Positions 44,380 to 53,691 of a DNA stretch of 64,000 nucleotides are shown here, piece after piece. The translations under genes and the position numbers were made by a program. How positions within the stretch are numbered: position 1 is the stretch's first letter; each line of letters opens with the position of its first letter. The notes under the pieces were generated by a model. It saw nothing but the letters and a program-made list of their open reading frames with translations. It ran no database searches and was not told the DNA's origin. Source of the stretch: Planctomycetaceae bacterium (GTDB taxonomy: Bacteria > Planctomycetota > Planctomycetia > Planctomycetales > Planctomycetaceae); assembly GCA_041398825.1 (NCBI GenBank), contig JAWKTX010000012.1, positions 189,978-253,977 on the forward strand, given 5' to 3'.

Positions 44380-45711
44380 CTAGAATGAAAGGATCGCGTC
44401 AATGCCGAACGTCGTTGTCGTCAGGTCAGCACCGCCATTGTTTGGGTCAGCACCCCAGTCGTAGCGAACTTCAGGTCGCACAACCAGGTTTTCCATTGGA
44501 GTTACGTTAACACCCCAGGTGGCTTCATAACGAGAGAAGCCATCTGCTTTCCACCATTCAACTCGCGTACCAGCCTTCACGTTGTCGGTCAGCGTGTAGA
44601 ACAGGTAATTGTTGATGCCAATGGTGTCGTATGCCCCGGCGCGAACAACGTCGCTCTGCAGAACATAGTTCAGTTTGTCATTAACTGCGGTATCCACAAC
44701 GATACTGTGTGAATAGCCGTGGCCACGCCATCCAAGGTTACCAACAGTGTTGATGTAAGTCAGCGTCACGTCTTCTGTGAGCGAAGAGCTGAAACCACCA
44801 AGGAAGTTGCTGCCGCTGTTGAATCGGTCGAAACCAGTATCCCAGCCAGCTGTCCATCCACCGTACAGAGTCAGTTCGTCTGACGCATTGTACGTGGCGA
44901 TTGCACCCGTGTGCGTGAACGGCTCGCTGTTGTACATTGTCAGAGCGTGGCTGTAGAAGAAGTTACCAGGAGCAGTCACAACTTCGTACCCGACCAGAGT
45001 ATAGAAGTGACCAATCTTGACGCTGACGTCGCCAGCGGCAACTTCTGCGTACAACTGTGGAAGTGCCCAGCCGTAGCCTGCACCACGATCCCAGCCGTTC
45101 TGGAAATCAAACCGTCCAGGATTGTTGCCGAATGCCTGTGTTGACGAAGCGTCGACACCGTACATGAAATCGGCTCGGAAACCCCAGTCCAGTCCATTTG
45201 ATCCATCAGCAATTTTCTCTGCGTACAACCAGCCCTGATGCAGGTTCAGTCGGTGTGGATGGTCGTTGAACGCCAAACCCTGATTGCGGACCGTTGACAG
45301 TGGTGTCACACCACTGTGATAGCCGAATTGTGCCCATCCGCCAATCGTGATGCCGCTTCCGCATTCACCGAACAGCGAATCGCACCCTTCTCCACAGCCG
45401 TCGCCACAACCAGCTTCGCCACAAGCATCTGCGATGCAGCTGTCAAGGCTGCAGGGGTCGCCACATGCGGACGGAGCACAGCAGGAAACGGCAGGCGGAG
45501 CACAGCAGGAAGCTGCGTTGCAGCAACTCATTGAAGCCAGCTGGTCTGACAGCTTCTGACCAGCATCAGCAAAGATCTGGTCACATTGTTGGCAACAGGC
45601 GCTTGCTGTGGTTGGTGCACAACAACCGTCCGATGCGTAGGTCGTTCCCGTCGCTAGCCCGCATACCATCGCAGTGGTTGCGAGCCATGACTTCCATGTT
45701 CGTTTCAGCAT
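44380..45711 (-). CDS. BBP2-type outer-membrane beta-barrel porin
   Basis: Protein of 443 residues with a signal peptide (about 1-26), a cysteine-rich N-terminal region (about 16 Cys between residues 29 and 115, with repeated CC pairs), and a barrel from about 120 on with alternating strands and terminal phenylalanine (DAILSF). The motifs ITIGGWAQFGYHSGV and WGVNVTPMENLVVRPEVRYDW fit the putative beta-barrel porin-2/OmpL-like family of planctomycetes. The Cys-rich region may cross-link in the envelope (inference). Transcription probably begins near the palindrome at 45863. Confidence 0.85.
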   Translation of the reverse strand: MLKRTWKSWLATTAMVCGLATGTTYASDGCCAPTTASACCQQCDQIFADAGQKLSDQLASMSCCNAASCCAPPAVSCCAPSACGDPCSLDSCIADACGEAGCGDGCGEGCDSLFGECGSGITIGGWAQFGYHSGVTPLSTVRNQGLAFNDHPHRLNLHQGWLYAEKIADGSNGLDWGFRADFMYGVDASSTQAFGNNPGRFDFQNGWDRGAGYGWALPQLYAEVAAGDVSVKIGHFYTLVGYEVVTAPGNFFYSHALTMYNSEPFTHTGAIATYNASDELTLYGGWTAGWDTGFDRFNSGSNFLGGFSSSLTEDVTLTYINTVGNLGWRGHGYSHSIVVDTAVNDKLNYVLQSDVVRAGAYDTIGINNYLFYTLTDNVKAGTRVEWWKADGFSRYEATWGVNVTPMENLVVRPEVRYDWGADPNNGGADLTTTTFGIDAILSF

Positions 45712-46314
45712 TTCGAAACCCTCTTTCCCTTCGGTTCCGCGAATCTCTCATGCCAGCAGCTCCTCCCGAAGTGCGTGCGCTGAAAGACACAAAAACTATT
45801 GAACAGCCATTGGAGTCACTGCGAATTCAGGGCTGCCCGACAAGAAGAAGACCGCACCACCTGATCAAACTTGTTTTCAGTTTGATCAAATTCTGTCCGG
45901 ACCTCTGAACAGGATTCTTATCGGTGATGCAACAGCAACAATGTTTAGGTGTTATGACCAAACCGATGCCAGTTTCATGTCCACCGAGGTGACTTAGCGT
46001 TCAATTTACCCAGATTGCCTGAATCGAAATGTAAGGCTGAATTCGTCCCTTGAAACAAACTCAGGCCATTGTCGCCTGTAACAGTAACCAGGACGGGAAC
46101 ATCTTTTGAAATCGGCAATGACTGCCGATGCAAGTCAGCAGATGCGGATTCCGCAGACCTGTAGGCAGAGGCCACGCAGCAACAGCGGGGGCCAGTACGA
46201 ATACCCAATCGCCCAATTGGCGGGGCCCCAAACGTGAATACTCCCCGGCCCTGCACTGTGGTCCTGAATTCCGCGATGCAGGGCCAGGTCTTGAACAGGG
46301 CTGTTCAGAACGGG
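45712..46314. other. intergenic region with palindrome
   Basis: About 600 bases between the porin and rsmG genes, both minus strand. The porin promoter and the palindrome at 45863-45887 lie in the left part. Nothing gene-like is convincing. Confidence 0.4.
45863..45887. promoter_or_regulatory. 9-bp perfect palindrome upstream of porin
   Basis: GATCAAACT and AGTTTGATC separated by 7 bases, about 150 bases upstream of the porin start. AT-rich arms and operator-like spacing make a transcription-factor site plausible; not shown. Confidence 0.4.
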
Positions 46315-47019
46315 CTATTTGATCCGGCTTATGCTGACAAGTACGCTGTTACCGTCTCGGCCACAGGTGCTCCAGGAATCTATGATTTCGACCCGAAGGT
46401 GATCGAGCAAGCCGGCTTCCGCAGCGGCTGCTTCTTCGTCCGGCCATCGCCGACCCTTGATCAGCAGCAATTCGCCGATCGAGTCCCAGCGCTGCTCGAA
46501 CCATCGCAGCATTTTCTCAGCCGGGGCGACTGCGCGAGCTGTCACGACATCGAATCGCTTCCGCTTCAGGACGTTTTCCGCCCGGTCCGGCTGAACAGCC
46601 ACCTTCAGGTTCATCGTTTGCACGATTGATTGCAGCGCGGCCGCTTTCTTTGCAACCGAATCTGCCAGTGAAATCCGAAGGTCCGGTCTGAGAATAGCCG
46701 CCGGTATGCCCGGAACACCACCCCCCGAACCAACATCCAGAACCCTGGCCCCCTTCGGAATCTGATCGATCAGGTGTTGCGTGTCGATCAGATCCCGAGT
46801 CACAAAAGCATCGAAGTCTGTGTGCCGAGTGAGATTCAGCTTCGAATTCCAGTCCCACAACAATTCGCAGTATCGCTCCAGCTCGGGCACCGCTCGCGAA
46901 TCAACTTTGACATCGAAGGTTTCGAGAGCCATCGAAAGCGTATCGGACGTTTCCTGAGGTAATGTCTCCGGATGCGAAGTCGCAGCATCTTCCGGCATAT
47001 CAGATTCGTTGGTTGTCAT
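46315..47019 (-). CDS. rsmG: 16S rRNA (guanine527-N7)-methyltransferase
   Basis: SAM-dependent methyltransferase of 234 residues (also GidB). SAM motif VLDVGSGGGVPGIPAAIL near 93-110, SLADSVAKKAAALQ near 118 and VVTARAVAP near 155 are characteristic. The N-terminal 30 residues are a variable acidic extension. There is no mnmG/parAB neighbour, unlike many bacteria. Confidence 0.92.
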   Translation of the reverse strand: MTTNESDMPEDAATSHPETLPQETSDTLSMALETFDVKVDSRAVPELERYCELLWDWNSKLNLTRHTDFDAFVTRDLIDTQHLIDQIPKGARVLDVGSGGGVPGIPAAILRPDLRISLADSVAKKAAALQSIVQTMNLKVAVQPDRAENVLKRKRFDVVTARAVAPAEKMLRWFEQRWDSIGELLLIKGRRWPDEEAAAAEAGLLDHLRVEIIDSWSTCGRDGNSVLVSISRIK

Positions 47020-47235
47020 AAATTCATTCAGAGAATTGGAGCCTGCACCGAACTAAGCTGGCAGATCCATAGCGGGAATGTCCATTGATTTCAGGCAGAT
47101 TCCTTCAAACCGCCTCGAACAGTCTGTTGCGGCATCAGATTTCTGACGTCGCAACAGACATACTCCGCACGAATCGACAACGCTCAACAGGCCTCGGACC
47201 CCTGTTGGCTGTCGAATCAGACCGTTGGATAGAAG

Positions 47236-48183
47236 TCATGCCAGGCCAAAGGCTTTATCCATTTGCCCTGCAATCGTTGTCAGTTTTTCCAGGTTGCCGC
47301 CGGAAACTTCAGCAGCCACCCAGCCGTGATAGTTGATTTCGTGCAATGCGGCACGTACGTCAGCCCAGTCGATATCACCTTCCGTGATTTCCTTGAACTT
47401 GTCTTCCTGGCGGGAGAACCCTTTGACGTCCAGCTTGATGATGCGGCGACCAAGTTGACGAATCCAATCGCCCATGCTGCCGTACTTCCAGTGATTACCG
47501 ATGTCAAACTGCATGCCGACCCACGGTGAATTCAGCTCATCCACGTATCGAACGAATTTGTCGGCGGTCTGGTTAGAATCTCCGCTGTGGTCGTAAAGGA
47601 AATGATTCCAGACGTTTTCGATGGCGATCGCAACACCCAGTTCTGCCGCCAGAGGGATCGCCTTGGAGATGTTCTCAATGGAACGCTTCCAGATTTCCGC
47701 CTCGTCACCATCTTTTCCATGCCCAACGACCAGCAGCGTGGTGTGCCCACCAACTGCATGCGTTGACCGAAGCGCGGTCTGCAGTGATTCGAGCGCCTGA
47801 GCACGCACAGCAGGATCTGCGTCTGTGTGTCGAACCGACCAATGTGTTGAATTGACGGTGCCATCAACAGGCAGGCCACTCTCTGCTACGGCTTTGCGGG
47901 TCTCTTCGATGTCGATTGTCGGAGCGTTTAATTCGATCCCATCGAATCCGGCCGCTTTGGCCGCCTTGAATTTGTCGGTCAGCGTTCCCTCGACACGTAC
48001 CATTCCTATTTTCAGGGTCTTATACATGCGGCCCTTCAATCCGTTTTCAACAGGAGCCACAGTGCTGATAGCGTTGGCGTTTGCAGCCAAAACAGAGGAC
48101 GCAGCCCCGGGAACACCGGCGGCTGCCGTCATCAGTCCTGCATAATGAAGAAAGTCGCGGCGAGAGACGGATGGGAGATTCAT
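47236..48183 (-). CDS. sugar phosphate isomerase/epimerase, Tat-exported
   Basis: Xylose-isomerase-like TIM-barrel protein of 315 residues. Twin-arginine signal VSRRDFLHYAGLMTAAAG at 6-23. Barrel motifs include GFDGIELNAPTID near 70, AIENVWNHFLYD near 190 (metal glutamate) and GMQFDIGNHWKYGS near 225. The C-terminus has NYHGWVAAEVSGG. Probable sugar or inositol epimerase in the periplasm; substrate unknown. The frame extends to 48261, but the ATG at 48183 starts the signal. Confidence 0.85.
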   Translation of the reverse strand: MNLPSVSRRDFLHYAGLMTAAAGVPGAASSVLAANANAISTVAPVENGLKGRMYKTLKIGMVRVEGTLTDKFKAAKAAGFDGIELNAPTIDIEETRKAVAESGLPVDGTVNSTHWSVRHTDADPAVRAQALESLQTALRSTHAVGGHTTLLVVGHGKDGDEAEIWKRSIENISKAIPLAAELGVAIAIENVWNHFLYDHSGDSNQTADKFVRYVDELNSPWVGMQFDIGNHWKYGSMGDWIRQLGRRIIKLDVKGFSRQEDKFKEITEGDIDWADVRAALHEINYHGWVAAEVSGGNLEKLTTIAGQMDKAFGLA

Positions 48184-48383
48184 CGCGGAAGTCCAGTTGA
48201 GGAATGAAGGCGGGAAGAGATCGCTGCCGACTATGTTACCCGCCGGAGATACCCACGCCAACGCTGAGCGACCGAAGCATTGTTCATCTGCAGGAACTTA
48301 CCGCGCTTCCCAAGACATCTCACAGAAGTGATGCGCCCCCCGAGTCCCAGGAATCTTCCCGAATTCACGACACACGCCTGCGC

Positions 48384-49793
48384 CTACATGTTGGTTTTCG
48401 TATCGCCCCCGGTGCCTCCGGATACCTTTTGCAATGCCGCGCTCAGCTCCTTATCGTGGCCGTGGTCGCGGCTGTAGATGCGGAAAATGATGAAGCTGGT
48501 TGGCAGGCTCCTGAATAACTCGTCGTCATCCAGTTCGAAAGACTGCCCACTGGCCGGATCGTACCAGTAATTCTGTTTGCCCACCGGCCGCCGTGCACTG
48601 GGGCGATGATAATGGCGAGCCACATCAATCCGCAGTGGAATCTTCTGAATGGACTTTGGCAGATGTTCCCGAATACGACGTTCCATCAAATCAGGTTCCG
48701 AAAAGATGGTGGTGCTTTCGGCCTGACCGCTGTGAAAATGCAAAGTACGCTCACAGGCCATTCTCCACATCTCATCACGATTCAGGATGGCCTTCCAGTG
48801 AACTCCCAGCTCCCTGAGCTGCTCGTCTTCACTGTCGGCCCATCGTGAAACATCCACCAGAAAAGACGTTTCGGTCAGTCCCTGGTACGCCTTCAAATGC
48901 TCAAGTGGGTTCCCCGGAAACATCCGCTGCATCGTTTGTGTGAAGTAGTCTTCCAGCGCGATATCAATGCCACGAACAGTACGATGGAAGTAAATTGTTC
49001 GAAAGAGATTGGCCCGCGTCTCGATGAAATTGATCAGCGTTGGCAGGCCTCGAGAATGAATTGTCAGTCCCTGGTTCGTGAAAAAGCTGTAATGGATCAG
49101 ACGCGAAATATCGAACGCCCGCGTGTTATACCCGGACATGAAAGCATCTCGCAGGACAAAGTCCATATTGTCCACGGTGTAAATGCCACTGAATAGAGAT
49201 CGCAGCTTAAGCAGCCAGTCCGGGTGTCCTTCGTCATCAGCCGGACTACCACCTGGTCTCCGGATCAGCCAGGCAACCTGACGAGGATCCAGTTCCTCAA
49301 GAGCCGTGAGCTTTCCGGATGGGTTGCGCCGAATTCGACGAATAATCTCACCCAGTTCGTGTTCGATGATGTGACTACCGATATCTTCGTGCGTCAGATC
49401 GAACTGATCCAGGTAATGATCATCGAAAAAGTGCCCAAACGGACCATGCCCCACGTCGTGAAGGAGTCCCGCAATGCGAACCAGGCTTTCGACGTAGGCT
49501 CGCGAGGGGACGTTGCGGCACGCATCTGACAGAGATTCATACCACGCGTTGACCGTTACCGATCCCAGATGCATGACACCCAGAACGTGCTGAAATCGCA
49601 TGTGCTCAGCCGACGGAAACACCCACCACGCCGTCTGCAGCTGATGAATCTGCCGCAGCCGCTGAACCCAGGGATGATCAATCAAATCCTGCTCAGCCGC
49701 TTCCCCTTCCGGCAAACCAACTCGGGAAATAAACGGAATGTAGCCATGAATCGGGTCGTGCGAGAGACTCTCGGTATTGAAGTCGCGAACCAT
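48384..49793 (-). CDS. HD-domain phosphohydrolase (SAMHD1/dGTPase-like)
   Basis: Cytosolic metal-dependent phosphohydrolase of 469 residues. It has the H...HD...D pattern: HMRFQHVLGVMHLG (metal His near 69), HDVGHGPFGHFFDDH (near 112) and the distal aspartate in YTVDNMDFVLRD near 205. This is the layout of YwfO/SAMHD1-type dNTP triphosphohydrolases. Start DPIHGYIPF is also typical of the family. Monocistronic. Confidence 0.85.
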   Translation of the reverse strand: MVRDFNTESLSHDPIHGYIPFISRVGLPEGEAAEQDLIDHPWVQRLRQIHQLQTAWWVFPSAEHMRFQHVLGVMHLGSVTVNAWYESLSDACRNVPSRAYVESLVRIAGLLHDVGHGPFGHFFDDHYLDQFDLTHEDIGSHIIEHELGEIIRRIRRNPSGKLTALEELDPRQVAWLIRRPGGSPADDEGHPDWLLKLRSLFSGIYTVDNMDFVLRDAFMSGYNTRAFDISRLIHYSFFTNQGLTIHSRGLPTLINFIETRANLFRTIYFHRTVRGIDIALEDYFTQTMQRMFPGNPLEHLKAYQGLTETSFLVDVSRWADSEDEQLRELGVHWKAILNRDEMWRMACERTLHFHSGQAESTTIFSEPDLMERRIREHLPKSIQKIPLRIDVARHYHRPSARRPVGKQNYWYDPASGQSFELDDDELFRSLPTSFIIFRIYSRDHGHDKELSAALQKVSGGTGGDTKTNM

Positions 49794-50201
49794 GAATTCA
49801 AAACACTCTCTAATGTCTGTGCTTGCAGGCCGACCACGCAGACAGAGTGCTGTGACAGCGTTGCGCCCACCAGTTGATTTCGTGCCGGCGATGTCTCAAA
49901 CGACAGAGCTGCCTGCCCCGCCCGCGGTATCCTAGCGGGCGAATGCAATCAGTGAAACGCCGAGCCTGCCGTCAGGAAAATCAGGGTCTGAAGACATTTC
50001 CACCGGTCACCGAAGCAACTTTAACAGCCGGTTGAAGAACGGGACTGGCTCAAGCAGGAGACCTGAAAACACGATCGTTTCCAGTCGTCCTGCCTGTTGC
50101 GGTTTTCAACGGACAGTTAAAGCTGCTTCTCCTGGCGAAAACGACCGATCGACAACCTCGGTTCATTTGCTGTCCCTTGATTTCCCGCGTGCGACGACGA
50201 G
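49794..50201. other. intergenic region with palindromic repeat
   Basis: About 400 bases. The only recognised element is the 100-bp palindromic repeat copy at 50021-50120. The open frame at 50032-50250 is repeat-derived. Confidence 0.5.
50021..50120. repeat. 100-bp palindromic intergenic repeat, copy 3
   Basis: Outer arms TTAACAGCCGGTTGAAGAAC and GTTTTCAACGGACAGTTAA, inner pairs GCAGGA/TCCTGC and CTGAAAAC/GTTTCCAG. Same organisation as 12074-12173. Confidence 0.75.
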
Positions 50202-50528
50202 CTACGGTCTACCTTCAGGCCATTCCCCGGCGTGCTCGGATGTCTTATGAGCGAGTTCACTCTGAAACGATTTGAAGATCATTTTCAGGTTCTCACGGGA
50301 ATCCGTACCGGTTGAATCCTCAAGTGCAAGTGAAACATGCCGGGCAATGTCAGCCAAGACGATCCCCCAGGCATTTCGCTCGTCAATTCCTGATGTTTCC
50401 TTCCAGTGCCCGATGTTCAACACGCAATGAAGTTTGTTTTGCGCAAGCCAGATTCGTGCCATCTCAACTGCGTTCATGTCAGCCTCAGCGGCTGTTGGCA
50501 TTATCAGTGGTCGACGGTTGTCTTTCAT
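50202..50528 (-). CDS. DUF5076 family protein
   Basis: Small soluble protein of 108 residues matching the DUF5076 pattern: an ARIWLAQNKLHCVLNIGHW strand-helix, then AWGIVLADIARHVSLAL and a C-terminal FQSELAHKT segment. Function unknown. The ATG at 50528 is preferred to the frame start at 50558. Confidence 0.65.
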   Translation of the reverse strand: MKDNRRPLIMPTAAEADMNAVEMARIWLAQNKLHCVLNIGHWKETSGIDERNAWGIVLADIARHVSLALEDSTGTDSRENLKMIFKSFQSELAHKTSEHAGEWPEGRP

Positions 50529-50558
50529 AGGAACAGTCTGACTTTCATCGACGAACAT

Positions 50559-50705
50559 TCAATTCGACAGCAACACCAGCGAGCAGCTCCCCATCGACAG
50601 AACCGCGAACGTCGTAGTCGTAAGAGTACTGCAGGCCACCGAAAGGAATATTGCGAGGATTCCAAGGCTTAGCAAACGATGAAGAGAAAGTTGCAAATGA
50701 ATCAT
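50559..50705 (-). CDS. possible small membrane protein
   Basis: A 48-residue open frame, too short for most gene finders, with a hydrophobic signal/membrane segment (LLSLGILAIFLSVACS near 11-26) and a second hydrophobic tail. It ends 31 bases before the preferred DUF5076 start. Real coding status is uncertain. Confidence 0.3.
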   Translation of the reverse strand: MIHLQLSLHRLLSLGILAIFLSVACSTLTTTTFAVLSMGSCSLVLLSN

Positions 50706-50827
50706 TCGGTGCCACTACCTCAATTGACTTGCCATCAAACTCCTTCCATCAACGCCCGGCGGGGGAGTTCACGTTCACTTCAAAATCCGCTGGCCACTTG
50801 GCACGGTTCGTCGTGTTTTCGGTTCCC

Positions 50828-51217
50828 TCAGCTGTCTGCCGGCGTCAGCAGGTTTGCATCGCGACAAAGTTTCCATTCGCCGTTGGGGGATCGCCGAAGA
50901 ATTGACAGAGTATTTCCTGATAAATGTTTCGGAACACCACCGATCTTTGGCGTCACAGTGATGTCGAGTCGAGCCCTGGCATAAGCGAAGTCGCCAGTGA
51001 CGATGATTTCCTCGTATTCTCCGCGACAATGCATTGCAACCTGACCGATCATTCCCTGGAATGACTGAATGAACTCCTGCCGTCCAAACGGTGGTCTTCC
51101 CGGTGTCAGGAACACAACATCGTCGGTCATTAGTCCGCTGATTGTGGCGATGTCACCGTCTTCTGTCGCGCGCAACCAGGTTCGTTGAAGGTCACGAATC
51201 GCAATATCATCTGTCAT
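50828..51217 (-). CDS. SnoaL-like/DUF4440 protein (SgcJ/EcaC type)
   Basis: NTF2-fold protein of 129 residues: IRDLQRTWLRATEDGDIATISGLM, VVFLTPGRPPFGRQEF and a final WKLCRDANLL strand. Such proteins bind or act on small hydrophobic molecules, but the pocket residues do not define a substrate. The ATG at 51217 is used; a frame to 51268 is possible. Confidence 0.75.
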   Translation of the reverse strand: MTDDIAIRDLQRTWLRATEDGDIATISGLMTDDVVFLTPGRPPFGRQEFIQSFQGMIGQVAMHCRGEYEEIIVTGDFAYARARLDITVTPKIGGVPKHLSGNTLSILRRSPNGEWKLCRDANLLTPADS

Positions 51218-51323
51218 GTGTTTGGATCTCACCGGAACGACGAACGGTCGGAATAACCGGGTCGGCACAGTCGATGCTCGACCTTAAAACGTGCTGTCGG
51301 CAGCTTTGCGTTCATGCCACGGT

Positions 51324-52115
51324 TTATGCCACGTCATCGAGCATCGGAATGTTGTCGGGCAATTCAGTAACGTCATGGTAGCCGAAGTAGGTCAGATCGA
51401 AGCCACTCTGTCGAGTCAGCTGTCTCAACTTGCCGAGTGATTGGATGCGAAGTTCATTGTTGTCAGCCCGAAGCGTCGCAAGCTGGCTGACAGGGTGATT
51501 TTCATTCGTCAATTCGTCGCGCAGATAATACGCGTCACCAACATGAAGCGTCCACGCACCGTCGTGATTGATTGCAACCCCGCAATGCCCATGGGTGTGG
51601 CCAAAAAGGGGGACAAGTCGAATGTCTGTGTCTGATGACGTCCTGATCCGCCGTGAGGGCAGCCCGAATATGTCGGAGTCGTTTTTTGAGTAGGTGTGCC
51701 AGTCAGGCCCGTGCGAGAATTGCTGGGGTGTGTACCGAGGATTACCGGCGTCAAGGTTGTCTTTTTCTTCCGCCGATACGTGAACACGCGCATGCGGAAA
51801 ATCTGAAAGGCCACCCGCATGGTCGGAGTCACAGTGTGTCAATACGATATCAGTGACTGTGGAAGCCGAGATTCCGAGTGATGCTAACTGACGAATCGCT
51901 GTTGCTTCCGGAAGAAACTTGAAGCCAGCTGCATCGATGGTCTCGGCCCCGATGCGCTGATGGGGATCGTTGACATCGTGCATGCCGATTCCGGTGTCAA
52001 CCAGGATAGCTTGATGCCCGGACAGGATCACAAGACAGTGGCAACATGCCGGCGGCAACGGAGGCTTGTGCAGCCAGCCGAAGTTTAAGTGTTCGATTCG
52101 CACCATTGTTTCCAT
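51324..52115 (-). CDS. MBL-fold metallo-hydrolase
   Basis: Metallo-beta-lactamase fold hydrolase of about 263 residues. The motif reads THCDSDHAGG near 88-97, a variant of HxHxDH with Cys replacing the second His, plus FGHTHGHCG near 170 and GDAYYL near 188. The altered first motif may change metal binding. Start ATG 52115 or 52106. Just upstream (to the right) the accessory region begins. Confidence 0.75.
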   Translation of the reverse strand: METMVRIEHLNFGWLHKPPLPPACCHCLVILSGHQAILVDTGIGMHDVNDPHQRIGAETIDAAGFKFLPEATAIRQLASLGISASTVTDIVLTHCDSDHAGGLSDFPHARVHVSAEEKDNLDAGNPRYTPQQFSHGPDWHTYSKNDSDIFGLPSRRIRTSSDTDIRLVPLFGHTHGHCGVAINHDGAWTLHVGDAYYLRDELTNENHPVSQLATLRADNNELRIQSLGKLRQLTRQSGFDLTYFGYHDVTELPDNIPMLDDVA

Positions 52116-52209
52116 GGCAAAACGACTATGTGATCGGCCAGCTTGGTTACGCTGTCCAGGACGATGGAGCCTGAATCGTCGCGACTGCATTCTGCGACCA
52201 GTACAGCTG

Positions 52210-52587
52210 TCACGGTACTCCCAATAAGACCGGAAGGGCCGTCATTGTCACGACCAGGAACGTGATGATCAAGCGTCGCGAAGTAGAGCGGGTTCGAAGC
52301 AGCAGCACAATTCCGATCGGAACAAGCAGCATCATCACAGCCAGCATCGGCTTTCCAATAGCCCACCAAATGCGCATGTATTCTGTGAAGCGTGGTGTAA
52401 GCCAGGGATCGTACGACCGAGCGTATAGGTTCGCTGCTGCGTACGTGAGCATTGTCGCAGCTGAGGCGAATAGAAATGCTGTGAATGCTGTCGATCGCGG
52501 TGAGTTCTCATTTGTCGAGTGTCTCGTGGTGCTGTCGCGACTACCGCTGCGGTCGATTGATGGCTTGTACAGATTGTTTTCATCCAC
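52210..52587 (-). CDS. small membrane protein, first cassette-like gene
   Basis: Unrecognised protein of 125 residues with three membrane segments (about 35-55, 75-95, 105-123) and a hydrophilic N-terminus. GTG start. It lies 72 bases after the degenerate attC-like site at 52659-52723 and has no homology I can name. Probably the last gene of the cassette cluster in its reading direction. Confidence 0.5.
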   Translation of the reverse strand: MDENNLYKPSIDRSGSRDSTTRHSTNENSPRSTAFTAFLFASAATMLTYAAANLYARSYDPWLTPRFTEYMRIWWAIGKPMLAVMMLLVPIGIVLLLRTRSTSRRLIITFLVVTMTALPVLLGVP

Positions 52588-52658
52588 AGGTGTGCGCCAA
52601 TCGTTCCAGCAAAAAGAAACATCGCTTCTGTCGGCAAAAGCATGTGATCAGGGGGGTG

Positions 52659-52723
52659 TGGCAACTGAGTTGCAGTAAACCGGCAAATGTTCGGTCCACA
52701 ACTCCGCTGCATCACGTTATTGT
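52659..52723 (-). other. degenerate attC-like recombination site
   Basis: On the minus strand the pseudogene to the right ends in ...ACAATAAC, which reads as an R'' core box; then GATGCAGCGGAGTTG pairs imperfectly with CAACTCAGTTGCC, and GTTGCCA could be R'. An inner ACCG/CGGT hairpin lies in the loop. Weaker than the three sites further right. Confidence 0.35.
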
Positions 52724-52990
52724 GTCACCGCATGCAGGATCCACGCTTCGATTTGTGGTGCGAAGTCGGCAGAACCAAAACAGGATAGGGCTCGGCAGAC
52801 ACGAAACTAACGCAAACCAGTATGGTATCATCAAAACGGTAACATTGATGCGATAGGCAGGCGGGGTCTCATCCATGAATGAAGCATAAACGCAACTGAA
52901 TTCACCGCTTTCGTCGCCGTATTGTTGAATGACGATTCGGCTGAAAGTGGCCGCTGACCATCCGAAATCTGACTGAATAAGAATCGGAAA
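52712..52990 (-). pseudogene. C-terminal fragment of a planctomycete membrane protein
   Basis: The minus-strand frame contains GFPILIQSDFGW, then a hydrophobic helix (VLMIPYWFALVSCLPSPIL) followed by a basic cluster and a ...PACG... remnant. That order matches the common planctomycete C-terminus of one helix followed by a CxxCG zinc-ribbon. The beginning has been replaced by the RAYT remnant at 52999, so only about 90 residues remain. The stop lies in the attC-like core box. Confidence 0.5.
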
Positions 52991-52998
52991 TCCGTGAG

Positions 52999-53290
52999 AT
53001 GCTGGTGTTGTCAGAGACGCTGTCATCCATCCGGCTCCCGCGTTCGAAACGATGCTGGCCTCGCATCGCTGCGAATGATGTCTCGCTGTCTGCATGGCCC
53101 CTTCGTCGAAGTGCGGGCTGGCTGGGGCATGTGACTGTTGCGCAAACGGAGGCGGAGCTGACTGCGATCCGTCGTAGTGTGAATCGTGATTCGCCATTTG
53201 GCGATGACACCTGGCCAGACGGAGCAACTGAAAAGCTGGGTCTGGACATCACGACTCGTCCTCACGGACCACCCGGACTCAATGAATACG
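52999..53290 (+). pseudogene. REP-associated tyrosine transposase (RAYT), C-terminal remnant
   Basis: Plus-strand reading gives the typical C-terminus of Y1/RAYT transposases: WPLRRSAGWLGHVTVAQTEA, then RRSVNRDSPFGDDTW, then ATEKLGLDITTRPHGP. The part before it (the VERNA-like helix with its tyrosine region) is frameshifted and the catalytic N-terminus is absent. Two further, more decayed copies lie at 57541 and 62843. Confidence 0.75.
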
Positions 53291-53328
53291 GTGTCCAACA
53301 CCTTTCGTGTTCTCCCGTACTTAACGAG

Positions 53329-53610
53329 TCAGTTTTCAAGGTTGTCATTCCAACCCCTGCATGACCAATAATGTTGACGACATTTTCTGTCTACGAAATG
53401 CAGCGGATAGAACACGTCATATAACAGATCGTCCATTTGCGAATCCGAGTGGTACACCGGGCACGCAAAAAAGCCGAGGCTGCCTGGGAAGTGCACCCGC
53501 TTCATGAACACTCCATACGCAGCCAGGTATCCTGCGACACAACACAACATCGCAATTTGGCAGCCGTATTGCCGGTAGAGCGGATAATTGCACTCCGGTT
53601 CAGACTTCAC
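53329..53610 (-). CDS. hypothetical protein
   Basis: Unrecognised protein of 93 residues if read from the GTG at 53610 (a longer frame reaches 53712). It contains one hydrophobic helix (IAMLCCVAGYLAAYGVFM) and a conserved-looking aromatic C-terminus (LLYDVFYPLHFVDRKCRQHYW). It might be a full small gene or a fragment. Confidence 0.4.
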   Translation of the reverse strand: MKSEPECNYPLYRQYGCQIAMLCCVAGYLAAYGVFMKRVHFPGSLGFFACPVYHSDSQMDDLLYDVFYPLHFVDRKCRQHYWSCRGWNDNLEN

Positions 53611-53691
53611 ATGATTTCTCCGAGGGTTCACTTGAACAAGGAATGCGATGGCGCGGACAACGTCATCGTTGAGACAAATTGATGAGAACCA

